Assembly: GCF_004804355.1 (NCBI RefSeq)
Contig: NZ_SRWZ01000001.1
Location: 682,001 to 746,000 of the forward strand
Source: Cognatitamlana onchidii
Lineage (GTDB): Bacteria > Bacteroidota > Bacteroidia > Flavobacteriales > Flavobacteriaceae
DNA: 64,000 bases
Reading direction: 5' to 3'
Part shown: one piece after another, positions 16,290 through 24,385 of the stretch
How positions within the stretch are numbered: the stretch's first letter is position 1
Layout of the letters: every line of letters begins with the position of its first letter
Notes under the pieces: model-generated
Database searches by the model: none
Seen by the model: only the letters and a program-made list of their open reading frames with translations
What the model was told of the DNA's origin: nothing
Program-made: the position numbers and the translations under genes

Positions 16290-16937
16290 ATGCTTCGCGA
16301 TATAATTTCAAACGAGTTGTTTACAGTTCTATTGGTTATAAGTTTGGTAATAATTGCCATTGCCAAATTAGTCGCGCCCAAACGTTTTGACGATTTTATT
16401 TTAGTTCTTGGGAATGATAGATACCTTAAAATCTACTCAAGAGATCAAAAATTCTTCGACAATTTTGATGCCCTGCTGTTTAGCAACCTTATCATATCGG
16501 TTTCAGTTTTTTGCTTTATTGTTTACCGCTTTACTAACGACACAACTAGACTACCTATAAACGGCATGTTTAAATTTGCCGTTGGTATTGCCATTTTTAT
16601 TCTAATTAAAGTGCTTCTGGAACGACTTATAGGCAGTCTTTTTGAAATTGACAAACTCACGGACCTATATTTATTTCAAAAAATAACTTTTAAAAACTAT
16701 TTAGGCGTTGTATTGCTCCCAATTAATGCACTATTACTTTTCACTCTTGAGCCTACAATAAATTTAATTTATGCAATTGTTATTCTTTTGTTAATTGTTA
16801 ATATTATTGGGCTTTTAAGCTCTCTAAAAACAAATCAAAGTTTAATAAAAAACAACTTATTTTATTTTATTTTGTATCTTTGCGCTCTTGAAATTGCACC
16901 CTATATCATTTTGTATAAGGTGTTTGTTACCAAATAA
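16290..16937 (+). CDS. DUF4271 membrane protein
   Basis: A 215-residue protein with about five to six hydrophobic segments spread over its length, matching DUF4271 in size and layout. A conserved LYLFQKITFKNYLGVVLLPIN part lies in the middle. Its function is not known. The hemD gene follows, and the hemD promoter seems to lie inside the 3' end of this gene (16875-16882). The pairing of DUF4271 with hemD is one I associate with Flavobacteriia. Confidence 0.8.
   Translation: MLRDIISNELFTVLLVISLVIIAIAKLVAPKRFDDFILVLGNDRYLKIYSRDQKFFDNFDALLFSNLIISVSVFCFIVYRFTNDTTRLPINGMFKFAVGIAIFILIKVLLERLIGSLFEIDKLTDLYLFQKITFKNYLGVVLLPINALLLFTLEPTINLIYAIVILLLIVNIIGLLSSLKTNQSLIKNNLFYFILYLCALEIAPYIILYKVFVTK
16875..16882 (+). 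promoter_or_regulatory. -7 promoter element for hemD inside the DUF4271 gene
   Basis: TATCTTTG lies within the last codons of the DUF4271 gene. It predicts a start near 16887 and a 70-nt leader to the hemD ATG at 16957. Cotranscription from upstream is also possible. Confidence 0.4.
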
Positions 16938-16956
16938 AGACAAACTACTTGAGCTT

Positions 16957-17706
16957 ATGAAAGTGAAAACAATTTTAGTATCTCAGCCAGAACCTAAAAT
17001 AGAAAACTCGCCTTATTTCGATTTACAAGAAAAACAACGTGTAAAAATAGATTTCAGACCCTTTATTCATGTAGAAGGTGTGTCTGCTAAAGAAATAAGA
17101 CATCAAAAAATTGATTTAAATAATTATACTGCCATTATTCTAACAAGTAGAAATGCTGTTGATCACTTTTTTAGAATTGCTGAAGAAATGCGCTTTAAGG
17201 TACCAGACTCTATGAAATATTTTTGTCAGTCTGAAGCAGTAGCATACTATTTGCAAAAATATGTAGTTTACAGAAAGCGTAAAATTTATGTTGGAAAAAG
17301 AACATTTGCCGAATTATCGCCATTAATCAAAAAATATAAAGACGAAAAGTTTTTACTTCCTAATACGGATAAGGTAAAACCTTTGGTTCCTGAAACTTTG
17401 GATAAATTAGGGGTTGATTGGAAACAAGCTACTTTTTACAAAACAGTGGTAAGTGATTTGTCTGACTTAGCAAATGTTTATTACGATGTATTAGTGTTTT
17501 TTAGCCCTTCTGGAATAGAGTCTTTATTTAAAAACTTTCCAGATTTTCAACAAAACGATACCAGAATCGCCGTTTTTGGAAACACAACAATTAAAGCGGT
17601 TGAAGAAAAAGGATTGCGTGTAGACATTGCTGCCCCAACACCTGAAACGCCATCAATGACCATGGCTTTAGAAAAGTATATTGAAAAAGTAAACAAAGGG
17701 AAATAA
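16957..17706 (+). CDS. hemD: Uroporphyrinogen-III synthase
   Basis: A 249-residue protein of the HemD fold when started at the ATG at 16957; earlier in-frame codons overlap the DUF4271 gene and would add an unlikely cysteine-rich extension. Weakly conserved family marks are visible: ILTSRNAVDHFF in the first lobe, KFLLPN at the hinge and VLVFFSPSGIESLF in the second lobe. It closes hydroxymethylbilane with inversion of ring D in haem synthesis. It begins 19 bp after DUF4271 and ends 54 bp before the pckA stop. Confidence 0.88.
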   Translation: MKVKTILVSQPEPKIENSPYFDLQEKQRVKIDFRPFIHVEGVSAKEIRHQKIDLNNYTAIILTSRNAVDHFFRIAEEMRFKVPDSMKYFCQSEAVAYYLQKYVVYRKRKIYVGKRTFAELSPLIKKYKDEKFLLPNTDKVKPLVPETLDKLGVDWKQATFYKTVVSDLSDLANVYYDVLVFFSPSGIESLFKNFPDFQQNDTRIAVFGNTTIKAVEEKGLRVDIAAPTPETPSMTMALEKYIEKVNKGK

Positions 17707-17720
17707 GAATTATAAAAGAA

Positions 17721-17760
17721 TAAAAAAAGGGATAATGTTTAAACATTATCCCTTTTTTTA
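17721..17760. terminator. Perfect 40-bp palindrome, bidirectional terminator for hemD and pckA
   Basis: Bases 17721-17740 are the exact reverse complement of 17741-17760. The stem has a GGGATAATG core flanked by seven A on one side and seven T on the other, so it works as an intrinsic terminator on both strands. It abuts the pckA stop codon at 17761 and lies 14 bp past the hemD stop. Confidence 0.85.
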
Positions 17761-19377
17761 TTAAAACGCATATCGTTGCGGTCCACCCCGCCTTATTTCC
17801 TCACTACAGTGAGCCTCAAATTTCTTGAAGTTCTCCCTAAAAGCATTCGTTAATTTAAATGCAGTCGTATAATAAGCCTGATCATCATTCCAAGTAGCTC
17901 TGGGGCTCAATACACTTGTTGGCACTCCCGGACAGGTTCTAGGCTGAGCTACACCAAATACCGAATGAATATGGTAATCGTCGTAATTATAAAGCCCTAA
18001 TTTACCATCTAACACGGCATTTATCATGGCTCTAGTATATTTTAATTCCATACGCTTACCAATTCCATAGGGTCCTCCTGTCCAGCCTGTATTTATTAAC
18101 CAAACATTTACGCCAGCATCAATCATCTTTTTACTCAACATCTCAGCATATTTTGACGGATGCAATGGCATAAACGGTGCTCCAAAACAGGCCGAAAAAC
18201 TAGGTACTGGTTCTACAACACCAGCCTCTGTTCCTGCCACTTTTGCAGTATATCCTGAAATAAAATGATAAGCTGCCTGGCTTGGCGTAAGTTTTGAGAT
18301 AGGCGGAATAACCCCGAAAGCATCGGCCGTTAGAAAGAATATGTTTTTGGGGTTGTTTCCTATGGAAGGCACCTTAATATTTTCAATATGATGAATAGGA
18401 TAACTAACCCTCGTGTTTTGTGTTATAGTGGTATTTGTAAAATCGACCTTGGCGTTTTTATCAAGAATCACATTTTCAAGAATCGCCCCTCCCTTGATGG
18501 CATCATAAATTTCTGGTTCATTGTTTCTTGAAAGATTAATCACTTTTGCATAGCATCCGCCTTCAAAATTAAATACGGTATTTTCATTGGTCCAACCATG
18601 CTCATCATCCCCAATTAAACTACGATTTGGATCTGTAGATAGCGTTGTTTTTCCAGTACCAGACAATCCAAAAAAAATAGCCGTATCCTTTTCTTTTCCA
18701 AAATTAGCACTGCAGTGCATTGGCAATGTTTCTTTATATACAGGTAAGATAAAATTTAAGGCAGAAAAAATACCTTTTTTTATCTCACCAGTATATCCTG
18801 TACCTCCAATAAGTGCAATTTTTTTGGTAAAATTTAAAATAGCAAAATTATGTTGTCGAGTCCCATCAATCTCTGGGTCTGCCATAAAACTAGGAGCATT
18901 TATAACTACCCATTCTGGATTAAAACCTTCGAGTTCTTTTTCTGTAGGTCTTAAAAACATGTTATAAGCAAATTGATTACTCCAAGGGTATTCATTTATT
19001 ACCCTGATGTTTAATTTGTAGTTTGCATCAGCACAAGCATAGCAATCTCTTGCAAAAACCTCTTTCCCAGATAAATAATCTACTACTTTATCGTATAGTT
19101 TATCAAATTGTTCAGATTGAAAAGGAATATTAATATCTCCCCACCAAACCCTATCTTTGGTTACATCGTCTTTAACAATAAACCTATCTTTAGGAGATCG
19201 GCCAGTAAACTCCCCTGTATTGACAACTAAAGCTCCCGAAGAGGCCTCAACACCTAAGCCTTTTTCTATACTTATTCTATGAAGTTCTTGATGCGATAAC
19301 TGATAATTAACTTTTGCATTTTTAATTCCGTAAGCATCTAACTCAATCGTTTTCGTAACCTGATTGTAATTCCCCAT
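17761..19377 (-). CDS. pckA: Phosphoenolpyruvate carboxykinase (ATP)
   Basis: A 538-residue ATP-type PEPCK. The N-terminal TGRSPKDRF motif, the P-loop GLSGTGKTTLS near residue 240, the metal site DDEHGW and the RVSYPIHHI part are all present. It converts oxaloacetate and ATP to phosphoenolpyruvate, the entry to gluconeogenesis. Length agrees with the family. A -7 element at 19404-19411 supports a monocistronic transcript ending at the 40-bp palindrome. Confidence 0.97.
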   Translation of the reverse strand: MGNYNQVTKTIELDAYGIKNAKVNYQLSHQELHRISIEKGLGVEASSGALVVNTGEFTGRSPKDRFIVKDDVTKDRVWWGDINIPFQSEQFDKLYDKVVDYLSGKEVFARDCYACADANYKLNIRVINEYPWSNQFAYNMFLRPTEKELEGFNPEWVVINAPSFMADPEIDGTRQHNFAILNFTKKIALIGGTGYTGEIKKGIFSALNFILPVYKETLPMHCSANFGKEKDTAIFFGLSGTGKTTLSTDPNRSLIGDDEHGWTNENTVFNFEGGCYAKVINLSRNNEPEIYDAIKGGAILENVILDKNAKVDFTNTTITQNTRVSYPIHHIENIKVPSIGNNPKNIFFLTADAFGVIPPISKLTPSQAAYHFISGYTAKVAGTEAGVVEPVPSFSACFGAPFMPLHPSKYAEMLSKKMIDAGVNVWLINTGWTGGPYGIGKRMELKYTRAMINAVLDGKLGLYNYDDYHIHSVFGVAQPRTCPGVPTSVLSPRATWNDDQAYYTTAFKLTNAFRENFKKFEAHCSEEIRRGGPQRYAF

Positions 19378-19403
19378 ATGTTTCTAATAAATTATTTATA
19401 TCG

Positions 19404-19411
19404 CAAAATTA
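19404..19411 (-). promoter_or_regulatory. -7 promoter element for pckA
   Basis: Minus-strand TAATTTTG; predicted start near 19399 and a leader of about 22 nt. Confidence 0.5.
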
Positions 19412-19440
19412 AAACATTTATAATAAGTAAAATGCAATTT

Positions 19441-19836
19441 TTAACCCTTTTTAGATGTGTTAATTAACAATTTCGTAAACAAAATACTCCATGCTGCTAT
19501 AAGTAACAAGCCACCGATAGGTGTAATAAATCCAAAAACTCTGAAATCAAAATATGTCAACGTATTCGTGGCCAGCGCATAAATAGAAAACGAAAAAAGG
19601 CATACCCCAGCGACAACGAAATAACATATAAGTTTTTTTGACTTATTGCTTAGCACGTTAATATTTCCAAGAACAAGTAAAAAAAGAGCGTGGTACATTT
19701 GGTACCTTACCCCAGTTTCAAAAGACTGAATCGCTTCAGCCGAAACTAATTCTTTTAATCCATGAGCGCCAAAAGCCCCTAAAACAATACTTAATGCTCC
19801 TAAAGCAGTTCCAAAAAGATATAAAACCTTATCCAT
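19441..19836 (-). CDS. DUF423 (YgdD-type) membrane protein
   Basis: A 131-residue protein with four transmembrane segments and the signature GAFGAHGLK near residue 22, then RYQMYHALFLL, both typical of DUF423/TMEM256-like proteins. It lies in the inner membrane and has no established function. The gene stands alone between pckA and the divergent saccharopine dehydrogenase-like gene. Confidence 0.88.
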   Translation of the reverse strand: MDKVLYLFGTALGALSIVLGAFGAHGLKELVSAEAIQSFETGVRYQMYHALFLLVLGNINVLSNKSKKLICYFVVAGVCLFSFSIYALATNTLTYFDFRVFGFITPIGGLLLIAAWSILFTKLLINTSKKG

Positions 19837-19943
19837 AATATTTAATTATTAACAAAAAATACTTGATTTTTTTACTAATTTCGCAACAACATGTGTGTTT
19901 ACGCTTTTAAATCGAAATACAAAGCTACTTAACTAGACTGAAT

Positions 19944-21308
19944 ATGCGAAACATTTTAGTAATTGGATCCGGAAAATCAAGTCCGCACCTCTTAAAATAC
20001 CTTCTTGACAAGTCTGAATCGGAACAACTATTCTTAACGGTTGGAGATATTAATACCACGCCTTCAGAAAGCTTGATTAAAGGTCATAAAAATGCTAAAG
20101 CGATAAATCTGGACATTTTTAATGAGCCTGCAAGAACAGAGGCAATAAATGCCGCCGACATCGTTATATCTATGCTTCCTGCAAGATTTCATATAGAAGT
20201 AGCTAAAACCTGTATTCATTTAAAAAAACACATGGTCACAGCTTCTTATGTAAGTTCTGAGATGCAAACCTTAGACCAAGACGCAAAAGCAAGCAACTTA
20301 ATTTTAATGAATGAAATAGGTGTAGATCCAGGTATAGACCACATGAGTGCTATGAAGGTTCTTGATACTATTAGGGGTAAAGGCGGTAAAATAATATTAT
20401 TTGAGTCCTTTACAGGAGGATTAGTAGCCCCAGAAAGCGATACTAATTTATGGAACTATAAGTTTACATGGAATCCCAGGAACGTCGTTATTGCGGGTCA
20501 AGGTGGTGCTGCCAAGTTTCTTCAGGAAGGCAGCTACAAATACATACCTTATAACAGGTTGTTTAGACGCACCGAGTTTGTTGAAATAGATGGGTATGGT
20601 CAGTTTGAAGTTTATGCCAATAGGGATTCATTAAAATACCAAAGCGCTTATGGCTTAGAAAACGTAAAAACGTTATATCGAGGCACCATAAGGCGTGTAG
20701 GGTTTAGCAGGGCATGGAATATTTTCGTAACACTTGGAATGACAGACGACAGTTATACTGTTGAAGGGAGTGAGCATATGAGCTATCGTGACTTTATTAA
20801 CGCTTTTTTACCATTTAGCTTAAACGATTCGGTAGAATTAAAACTAAGGCATCAGCTTAAAATAGATCAGGATGATATTGTATGGAATAAGCTTCTTGAG
20901 TTGGACATATTTAACCCCAACAAATACATCGGTATCAAAAAGGCCACTCCTGCACAAATGCTTCAAAAAATACTTATGGATAGCTGGACTTTATCAAAAA
21001 CCGATAAAGATATGATCGTTATGTACCACAAATTTGGTTATGAGCTGGAAGGACAAAAACATCAAATAGATTCTAGCTTAGTGGTTATTGGAAAAAACCA
21101 AACTTATACGGCTATGGCCAAAACCGTAGGTTTACCTGTGGCCATAGCTGCCATTGCTATATTAAATAAGCGCATAACCACTCCTGGTGTTCAAATCCCG
21201 ATTAGAGAAGAAATTTACAAACCAATACTCAAAGAACTTAAAAACCATGGTATTATATTTAATGAAAAGCAAACCGCTTACCTTGGTTACAATCCGTTAA
21301 ACAATTAA
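19944..21308 (+). CDS. Saccharopine dehydrogenase-like oxidoreductase
   Basis: A 454-residue enzyme with an N-terminal Rossmann domain (VIGSGKSSPHLLKYL), the EIGVDPGIDHMSAM motif and the C-terminal saccharopine dehydrogenase domain with FESFTGGLVAPES. The family interconverts saccharopine and glutamate plus aminoadipate semialdehyde in lysine metabolism, so lysine breakdown is the likely context, but related enzymes act on other substrates. An Lrp/AsnC regulator gene follows on the same strand and may control it. Confidence 0.88.
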   Translation: MRNILVIGSGKSSPHLLKYLLDKSESEQLFLTVGDINTTPSESLIKGHKNAKAINLDIFNEPARTEAINAADIVISMLPARFHIEVAKTCIHLKKHMVTASYVSSEMQTLDQDAKASNLILMNEIGVDPGIDHMSAMKVLDTIRGKGGKIILFESFTGGLVAPESDTNLWNYKFTWNPRNVVIAGQGGAAKFLQEGSYKYIPYNRLFRRTEFVEIDGYGQFEVYANRDSLKYQSAYGLENVKTLYRGTIRRVGFSRAWNIFVTLGMTDDSYTVEGSEHMSYRDFINAFLPFSLNDSVELKLRHQLKIDQDDIVWNKLLELDIFNPNKYIGIKKATPAQMLQKILMDSWTLSKTDKDMIVMYHKFGYELEGQKHQIDSSLVVIGKNQTYTAMAKTVGLPVAIAAIAILNKRITTPGVQIPIREEIYKPILKELKNHGIIFNEKQTAYLGYNPLNN

Positions 21309-21426
21309 AAACACCCCTAATCCAAAAATCTTGTTTTCAACCAAACTTCTAATCTTTTCAAAAGTTCCTATTATACTTTCAATTTAAAATCAAATTCTTA
21401 TTTTTACGTGCAAAATCATAACTCTC

Positions 21427-21894
21427 ATGAAAAAAAATAAGGTTGTAACGGTTGATGGTATTGATAAAAAAATACTACGCGTACTTACTGAAGATGCCAG
21501 AACTCCTATCTTAGAAATTGCTAGAAACGTTGGTATTTCTGGAGCCGCCATACATCAACGTCTGCGCAAATTGGAAAAATCAAAGTTACTCAGCGGTTCT
21601 AAATTTATACTGAACCCTAAAGTCCTTGGTTATTCAACCACAGCCTTTGTCGGGATTTATCTTGACAAAGCTGCAAACACCGATGATGTTCTTAGAGCCT
21701 TAAAACGCTTTCCCGAAGTACTGGAATGCCACTACACTACTGGAAATTATAACCTATTTATAAAATTACTTGCTTTAGATAATGAACACCTCATGCATCT
21801 TTTAAATAAAAACATACAGTCTATTGAAGGTGTTCTAAGAACAGAGTCTCTTATTTCTTTAGACCAACAAATTGATAGACAGATAAAAGTATAA
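21427..21894 (+). CDS. Lrp/AsnC-family transcriptional regulator
   Basis: A 155-residue protein with an N-terminal winged helix (DGIDKKILRVLTEDARTPILEIA, then the recognition helix GAAIHQRLRKLE) and a C-terminal RAM ligand-binding domain with a VLECHYTTGNYNLFIKL strand. Such proteins sense amino acids as octamers and control amino-acid genes. The upstream saccharopine dehydrogenase-like gene makes lysine or a related amino acid a possible ligand. It ends before a bidirectional terminator shared with glyS. Confidence 0.93.
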   Translation: MKKNKVVTVDGIDKKILRVLTEDARTPILEIARNVGISGAAIHQRLRKLEKSKLLSGSKFILNPKVLGYSTTAFVGIYLDKAANTDDVLRALKRFPEVLECHYTTGNYNLFIKLLALDNEHLMHLLNKNIQSIEGVLRTESLISLDQQIDRQIKV

Positions 21895-21935
21895 AGTCGT
21901 TTTTATCAGCCTAGTTTTCTAAAATGGTATTAAAC

Positions 21936-21976
21936 AAAAAAGCAGAACTAAAGTTTACCTTGCGTTCTGCTTTTTT
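21936..21976. terminator. Bidirectional terminator between the Lrp gene and glyS
   Basis: A 13-bp stem (six A then GCAGAAC at 21936-21948; GTTCTGC then six T at 21964-21976) with a 15-base loop lies between convergent genes. It gives a T-run on either strand. Confidence 0.8.
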
Positions 21977-21997
21977 CAATAAGATTAATTCTTTTTT

Positions 21998-23542
21998 TTA
22001 TTGCATCTTCATTAACCAATTCCGTACATCAACTTCCTCCTTAATTATTTGTCTTAAATCTTCTATTTTTACACGTTGCTGTTCCATGGTATCTCTATGT
22101 CTAATCGTAACTGTACTATCTTCTAAAGTATCATGATCTACAGTAATACAAAATGGCGTACCGTTAGCATCTTGCCTTCTATAACGTCTTCCAACGGCAT
22201 CTTTTTCATCATAAACCACATTAAAATCCCATTTTAAATCATCAACAATTTGTCTCGCAACATCTGGCAAGCCATCTTTCTTTACCAAAGGTAATACCGC
22301 CGCTTTTATTGGAGCCAAGACACTGGGCAACTTTAAAACGGTTCTGGTGGTACCATTTTCCAAAGCTTCTTCCTGCAAAGAATTAGAAAAAACTGCTAAA
22401 AACATTCTATCTAAGCCTATAGAGGTTTCTAACACATAAGGTACATAGCTTTTATTTTCTTCAGGATCAAAATACTGTAGTTTCTTGCCTGAATACGCTT
22501 CATGAGCCTTTAAATCAAAATCTGTTCTAGAATGGATCCCTTCTAATTCTTTAAACCCGAATGGAAATTTAAATTCAATATCGGCGGCGGCATCAGCATA
22601 ATGGGCTAACTTTTCATGGTCATGAAAGCGGTAATTATCTTCTCCCATTCCAAGCGACAAATGCCATTTTAAGCGTGTTTCTTTCCAGTGCTTATACCAA
22701 TCGCCTTGTGTTCCTGGTTTAATAAAAAACTGCATTTCCATTTGCTCAAACTCGCGCATTCTAAAGATAAATTGTCGGGCAACGATTTCATTCCTGAACG
22801 CTTTACCTGTTTGTGCTATACCAAACGGGATTTTCATACGACCCGTTTTCTGAACGTTTAAAAAATTAACAAAAATACCTTGCGCCGTTTCTGGCCTTAA
22901 ATACAAATCCATGGCGCTATCTGCAGAGGCACCCAATTTAGTCCCGAACATGAGATTAAACTGCTTCACGTCGGTCCAGTTTTTACTTCCAGTTAACGGG
23001 TCGGCAATACCCAACTCTTCAATCAAGGTTTTTACATCGGCTAAATTTTCCTTTTCTAAGGATTTTGCCATTCTAGAAAGAATCGTGTTAATTTTTTCTT
23101 GATAGCCTAAAACACGGCCATTAGTAGAAACAAATTCTTCCTTATTAAAGGCATCCCCAAAGCGTTTTGCTGCTTTCTTAACTTCTTTATCAATTTTAGC
23201 CTCTATTTTGGCACAATAATCTTCGATTAAAACATCGGCCCGATAGCGCTTTTTAGAATCCTTATTATCGATTAATGGATCGTTAAAAGCATCAACGTGT
23301 CCTGACGCTTTCCAAGTAGTTGGATGCATAAAAATAGCAGCATCGATCCCTACTATATTTTCATTCATTTGCACCATAGCTTTCCACCAGTAATCGCGAA
23401 TGTTTTTCTTAAGCTCGGCACCGTTTTGAGCATAGTCATAAACTGCGCTTAAGCCATCATATATTTCGCTACTCTGAAACACATATCCATACTCCTTAGC
23501 ATGCGATATTACCTTCTTAAATTTATCATCTTGATTTGCCAT
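21998..23542 (-). CDS. glyS: Glycyl-tRNA synthetase
   Basis: A 514-residue class II glycyl-tRNA synthetase of the alpha2, eukaryote-like type. Class II motif 2 is visible in FRNEIVARQFIFRMREFEQMEMQ, and motif 3 in the ETSIGLDRMFLAVF part. A C-terminal anticodon-binding domain starts near LPSVLAPIKAAVLPL. It charges tRNA-Gly. A perfect -7 element ends 5 bases before the ATG, so the transcript is probably leaderless. Confidence 0.96.
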   Translation of the reverse strand: MANQDDKFKKVISHAKEYGYVFQSSEIYDGLSAVYDYAQNGAELKKNIRDYWWKAMVQMNENIVGIDAAIFMHPTTWKASGHVDAFNDPLIDNKDSKKRYRADVLIEDYCAKIEAKIDKEVKKAAKRFGDAFNKEEFVSTNGRVLGYQEKINTILSRMAKSLEKENLADVKTLIEELGIADPLTGSKNWTDVKQFNLMFGTKLGASADSAMDLYLRPETAQGIFVNFLNVQKTGRMKIPFGIAQTGKAFRNEIVARQFIFRMREFEQMEMQFFIKPGTQGDWYKHWKETRLKWHLSLGMGEDNYRFHDHEKLAHYADAAADIEFKFPFGFKELEGIHSRTDFDLKAHEAYSGKKLQYFDPEENKSYVPYVLETSIGLDRMFLAVFSNSLQEEALENGTTRTVLKLPSVLAPIKAAVLPLVKKDGLPDVARQIVDDLKWDFNVVYDEKDAVGRRYRRQDANGTPFCITVDHDTLEDSTVTIRHRDTMEQQRVKIEDLRQIIKEEVDVRNWLMKMQ

Positions 23543-23547
23543 AGCTG

Positions 23548-23555
23548 CAAAAATA
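23548..23555 (-). promoter_or_regulatory. -7 promoter element for glyS, probably leaderless
   Basis: Minus-strand TATTTTTG followed by CAGCT and then the ATG at 23542. A start 4-5 bases after the element coincides with the start codon. Confidence 0.55.
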
Positions 23556-23649
23556 TAAAACCCGAGTAAACTAAGGGAATGCTTTCATGAAAATTAAGCA
23601 TTTATACCATAATTTTTCCCTAAGTTTACCAAACGCATTTTATAATTAC

Positions 23650-24327
23650 ATGCTTTACTCCTTACTCAATTTATTTTTCCCTAAGGTGTGTTATGCCTGC
23701 ATGAATCTGCTACAAGACCATGAAGATTCTATCTGTATAGATTGCAGACACCATTTACCGGTTACTAACTTCCATTTTAATAATAATGATAGTCTCGCAA
23801 AAGTGCTATATGGCCGTGCTAAAATTGAATTAGGAACAGCGTTGTTTAGATTCGAAAAAAAAGGAAACGTGCAGCGGTTAATCCATAACCTAAAATATAA
23901 AGGTCATGAAAATATTGGCTGTGTTTTAGGCAAGTGGTTGGGTGGTGAGTTAAAAACTATAGCAGCATATCAAAATATTGATATGGTAATTCCAGTTCCT
24001 TTACACGAGAAAAAATTAAGAAAAAGAGGCTTTAACCAAGTTAGTTTGTTTGGACAAGAAATAGCAAAATGTTTAAATGCCTTGTACACCCAGAATAATT
24101 TGGTAAAAATCACCAAAGCGAACTCTCAAACCCAAAAGAAACGGTTTTCCAGATGGCATGCAAACGACGAACTCTTTGCCTTAAAAAACGCGTCTGCTTT
24201 GGATGGCAAACACGTTCTTCTTGTTGATGACATCGTAACTACAGGTGCTACTCTTGAAGCCTGTATCGCTATTTTGAATGAGTCGAAAAACATAACAGTA
24301 AGCGTGGCAACTATGGCAATAGCCTAA
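23650..24327 (+). CDS. ComF-family phosphoribosyltransferase-like protein
   Basis: About 225 residues from the ATG at 23650, where MLYSLLNLFFPKVCYAC gives the usual ComF beginning; an ATG at 23587 would add 21 residues. A zinc-finger-like CYAC...CIDC pair is followed by a phosphoribosyltransferase domain with VLLVDDIVTTGATLEA, the PRPP loop, near the C-terminus. ComF proteins take part in DNA uptake in naturally competent bacteria; here only the family is certain. Divergent from glyS. Confidence 0.88.
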   Translation: MLYSLLNLFFPKVCYACMNLLQDHEDSICIDCRHHLPVTNFHFNNNDSLAKVLYGRAKIELGTALFRFEKKGNVQRLIHNLKYKGHENIGCVLGKWLGGELKTIAAYQNIDMVIPVPLHEKKLRKRGFNQVSLFGQEIAKCLNALYTQNNLVKITKANSQTQKKRFSRWHANDELFALKNASALDGKHVLLVDDIVTTGATLEACIAILNESKNITVSVATMAIA

Positions 24328-24358
24328 TGAATTTACACGTTATATCTTCAAAATTATG

Positions 24359-24366
24359 TAGGTTTG
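24359..24366 (+). promoter_or_regulatory. -7 promoter element for the Ig-like lipoprotein gene
   Basis: TAGGTTTG, with a predicted start near 24371 and about 15 nt to the ATG at 24386. Confidence 0.4.
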
Positions 24367-24385
24367 TAAAAATTTTGATCTCTGG

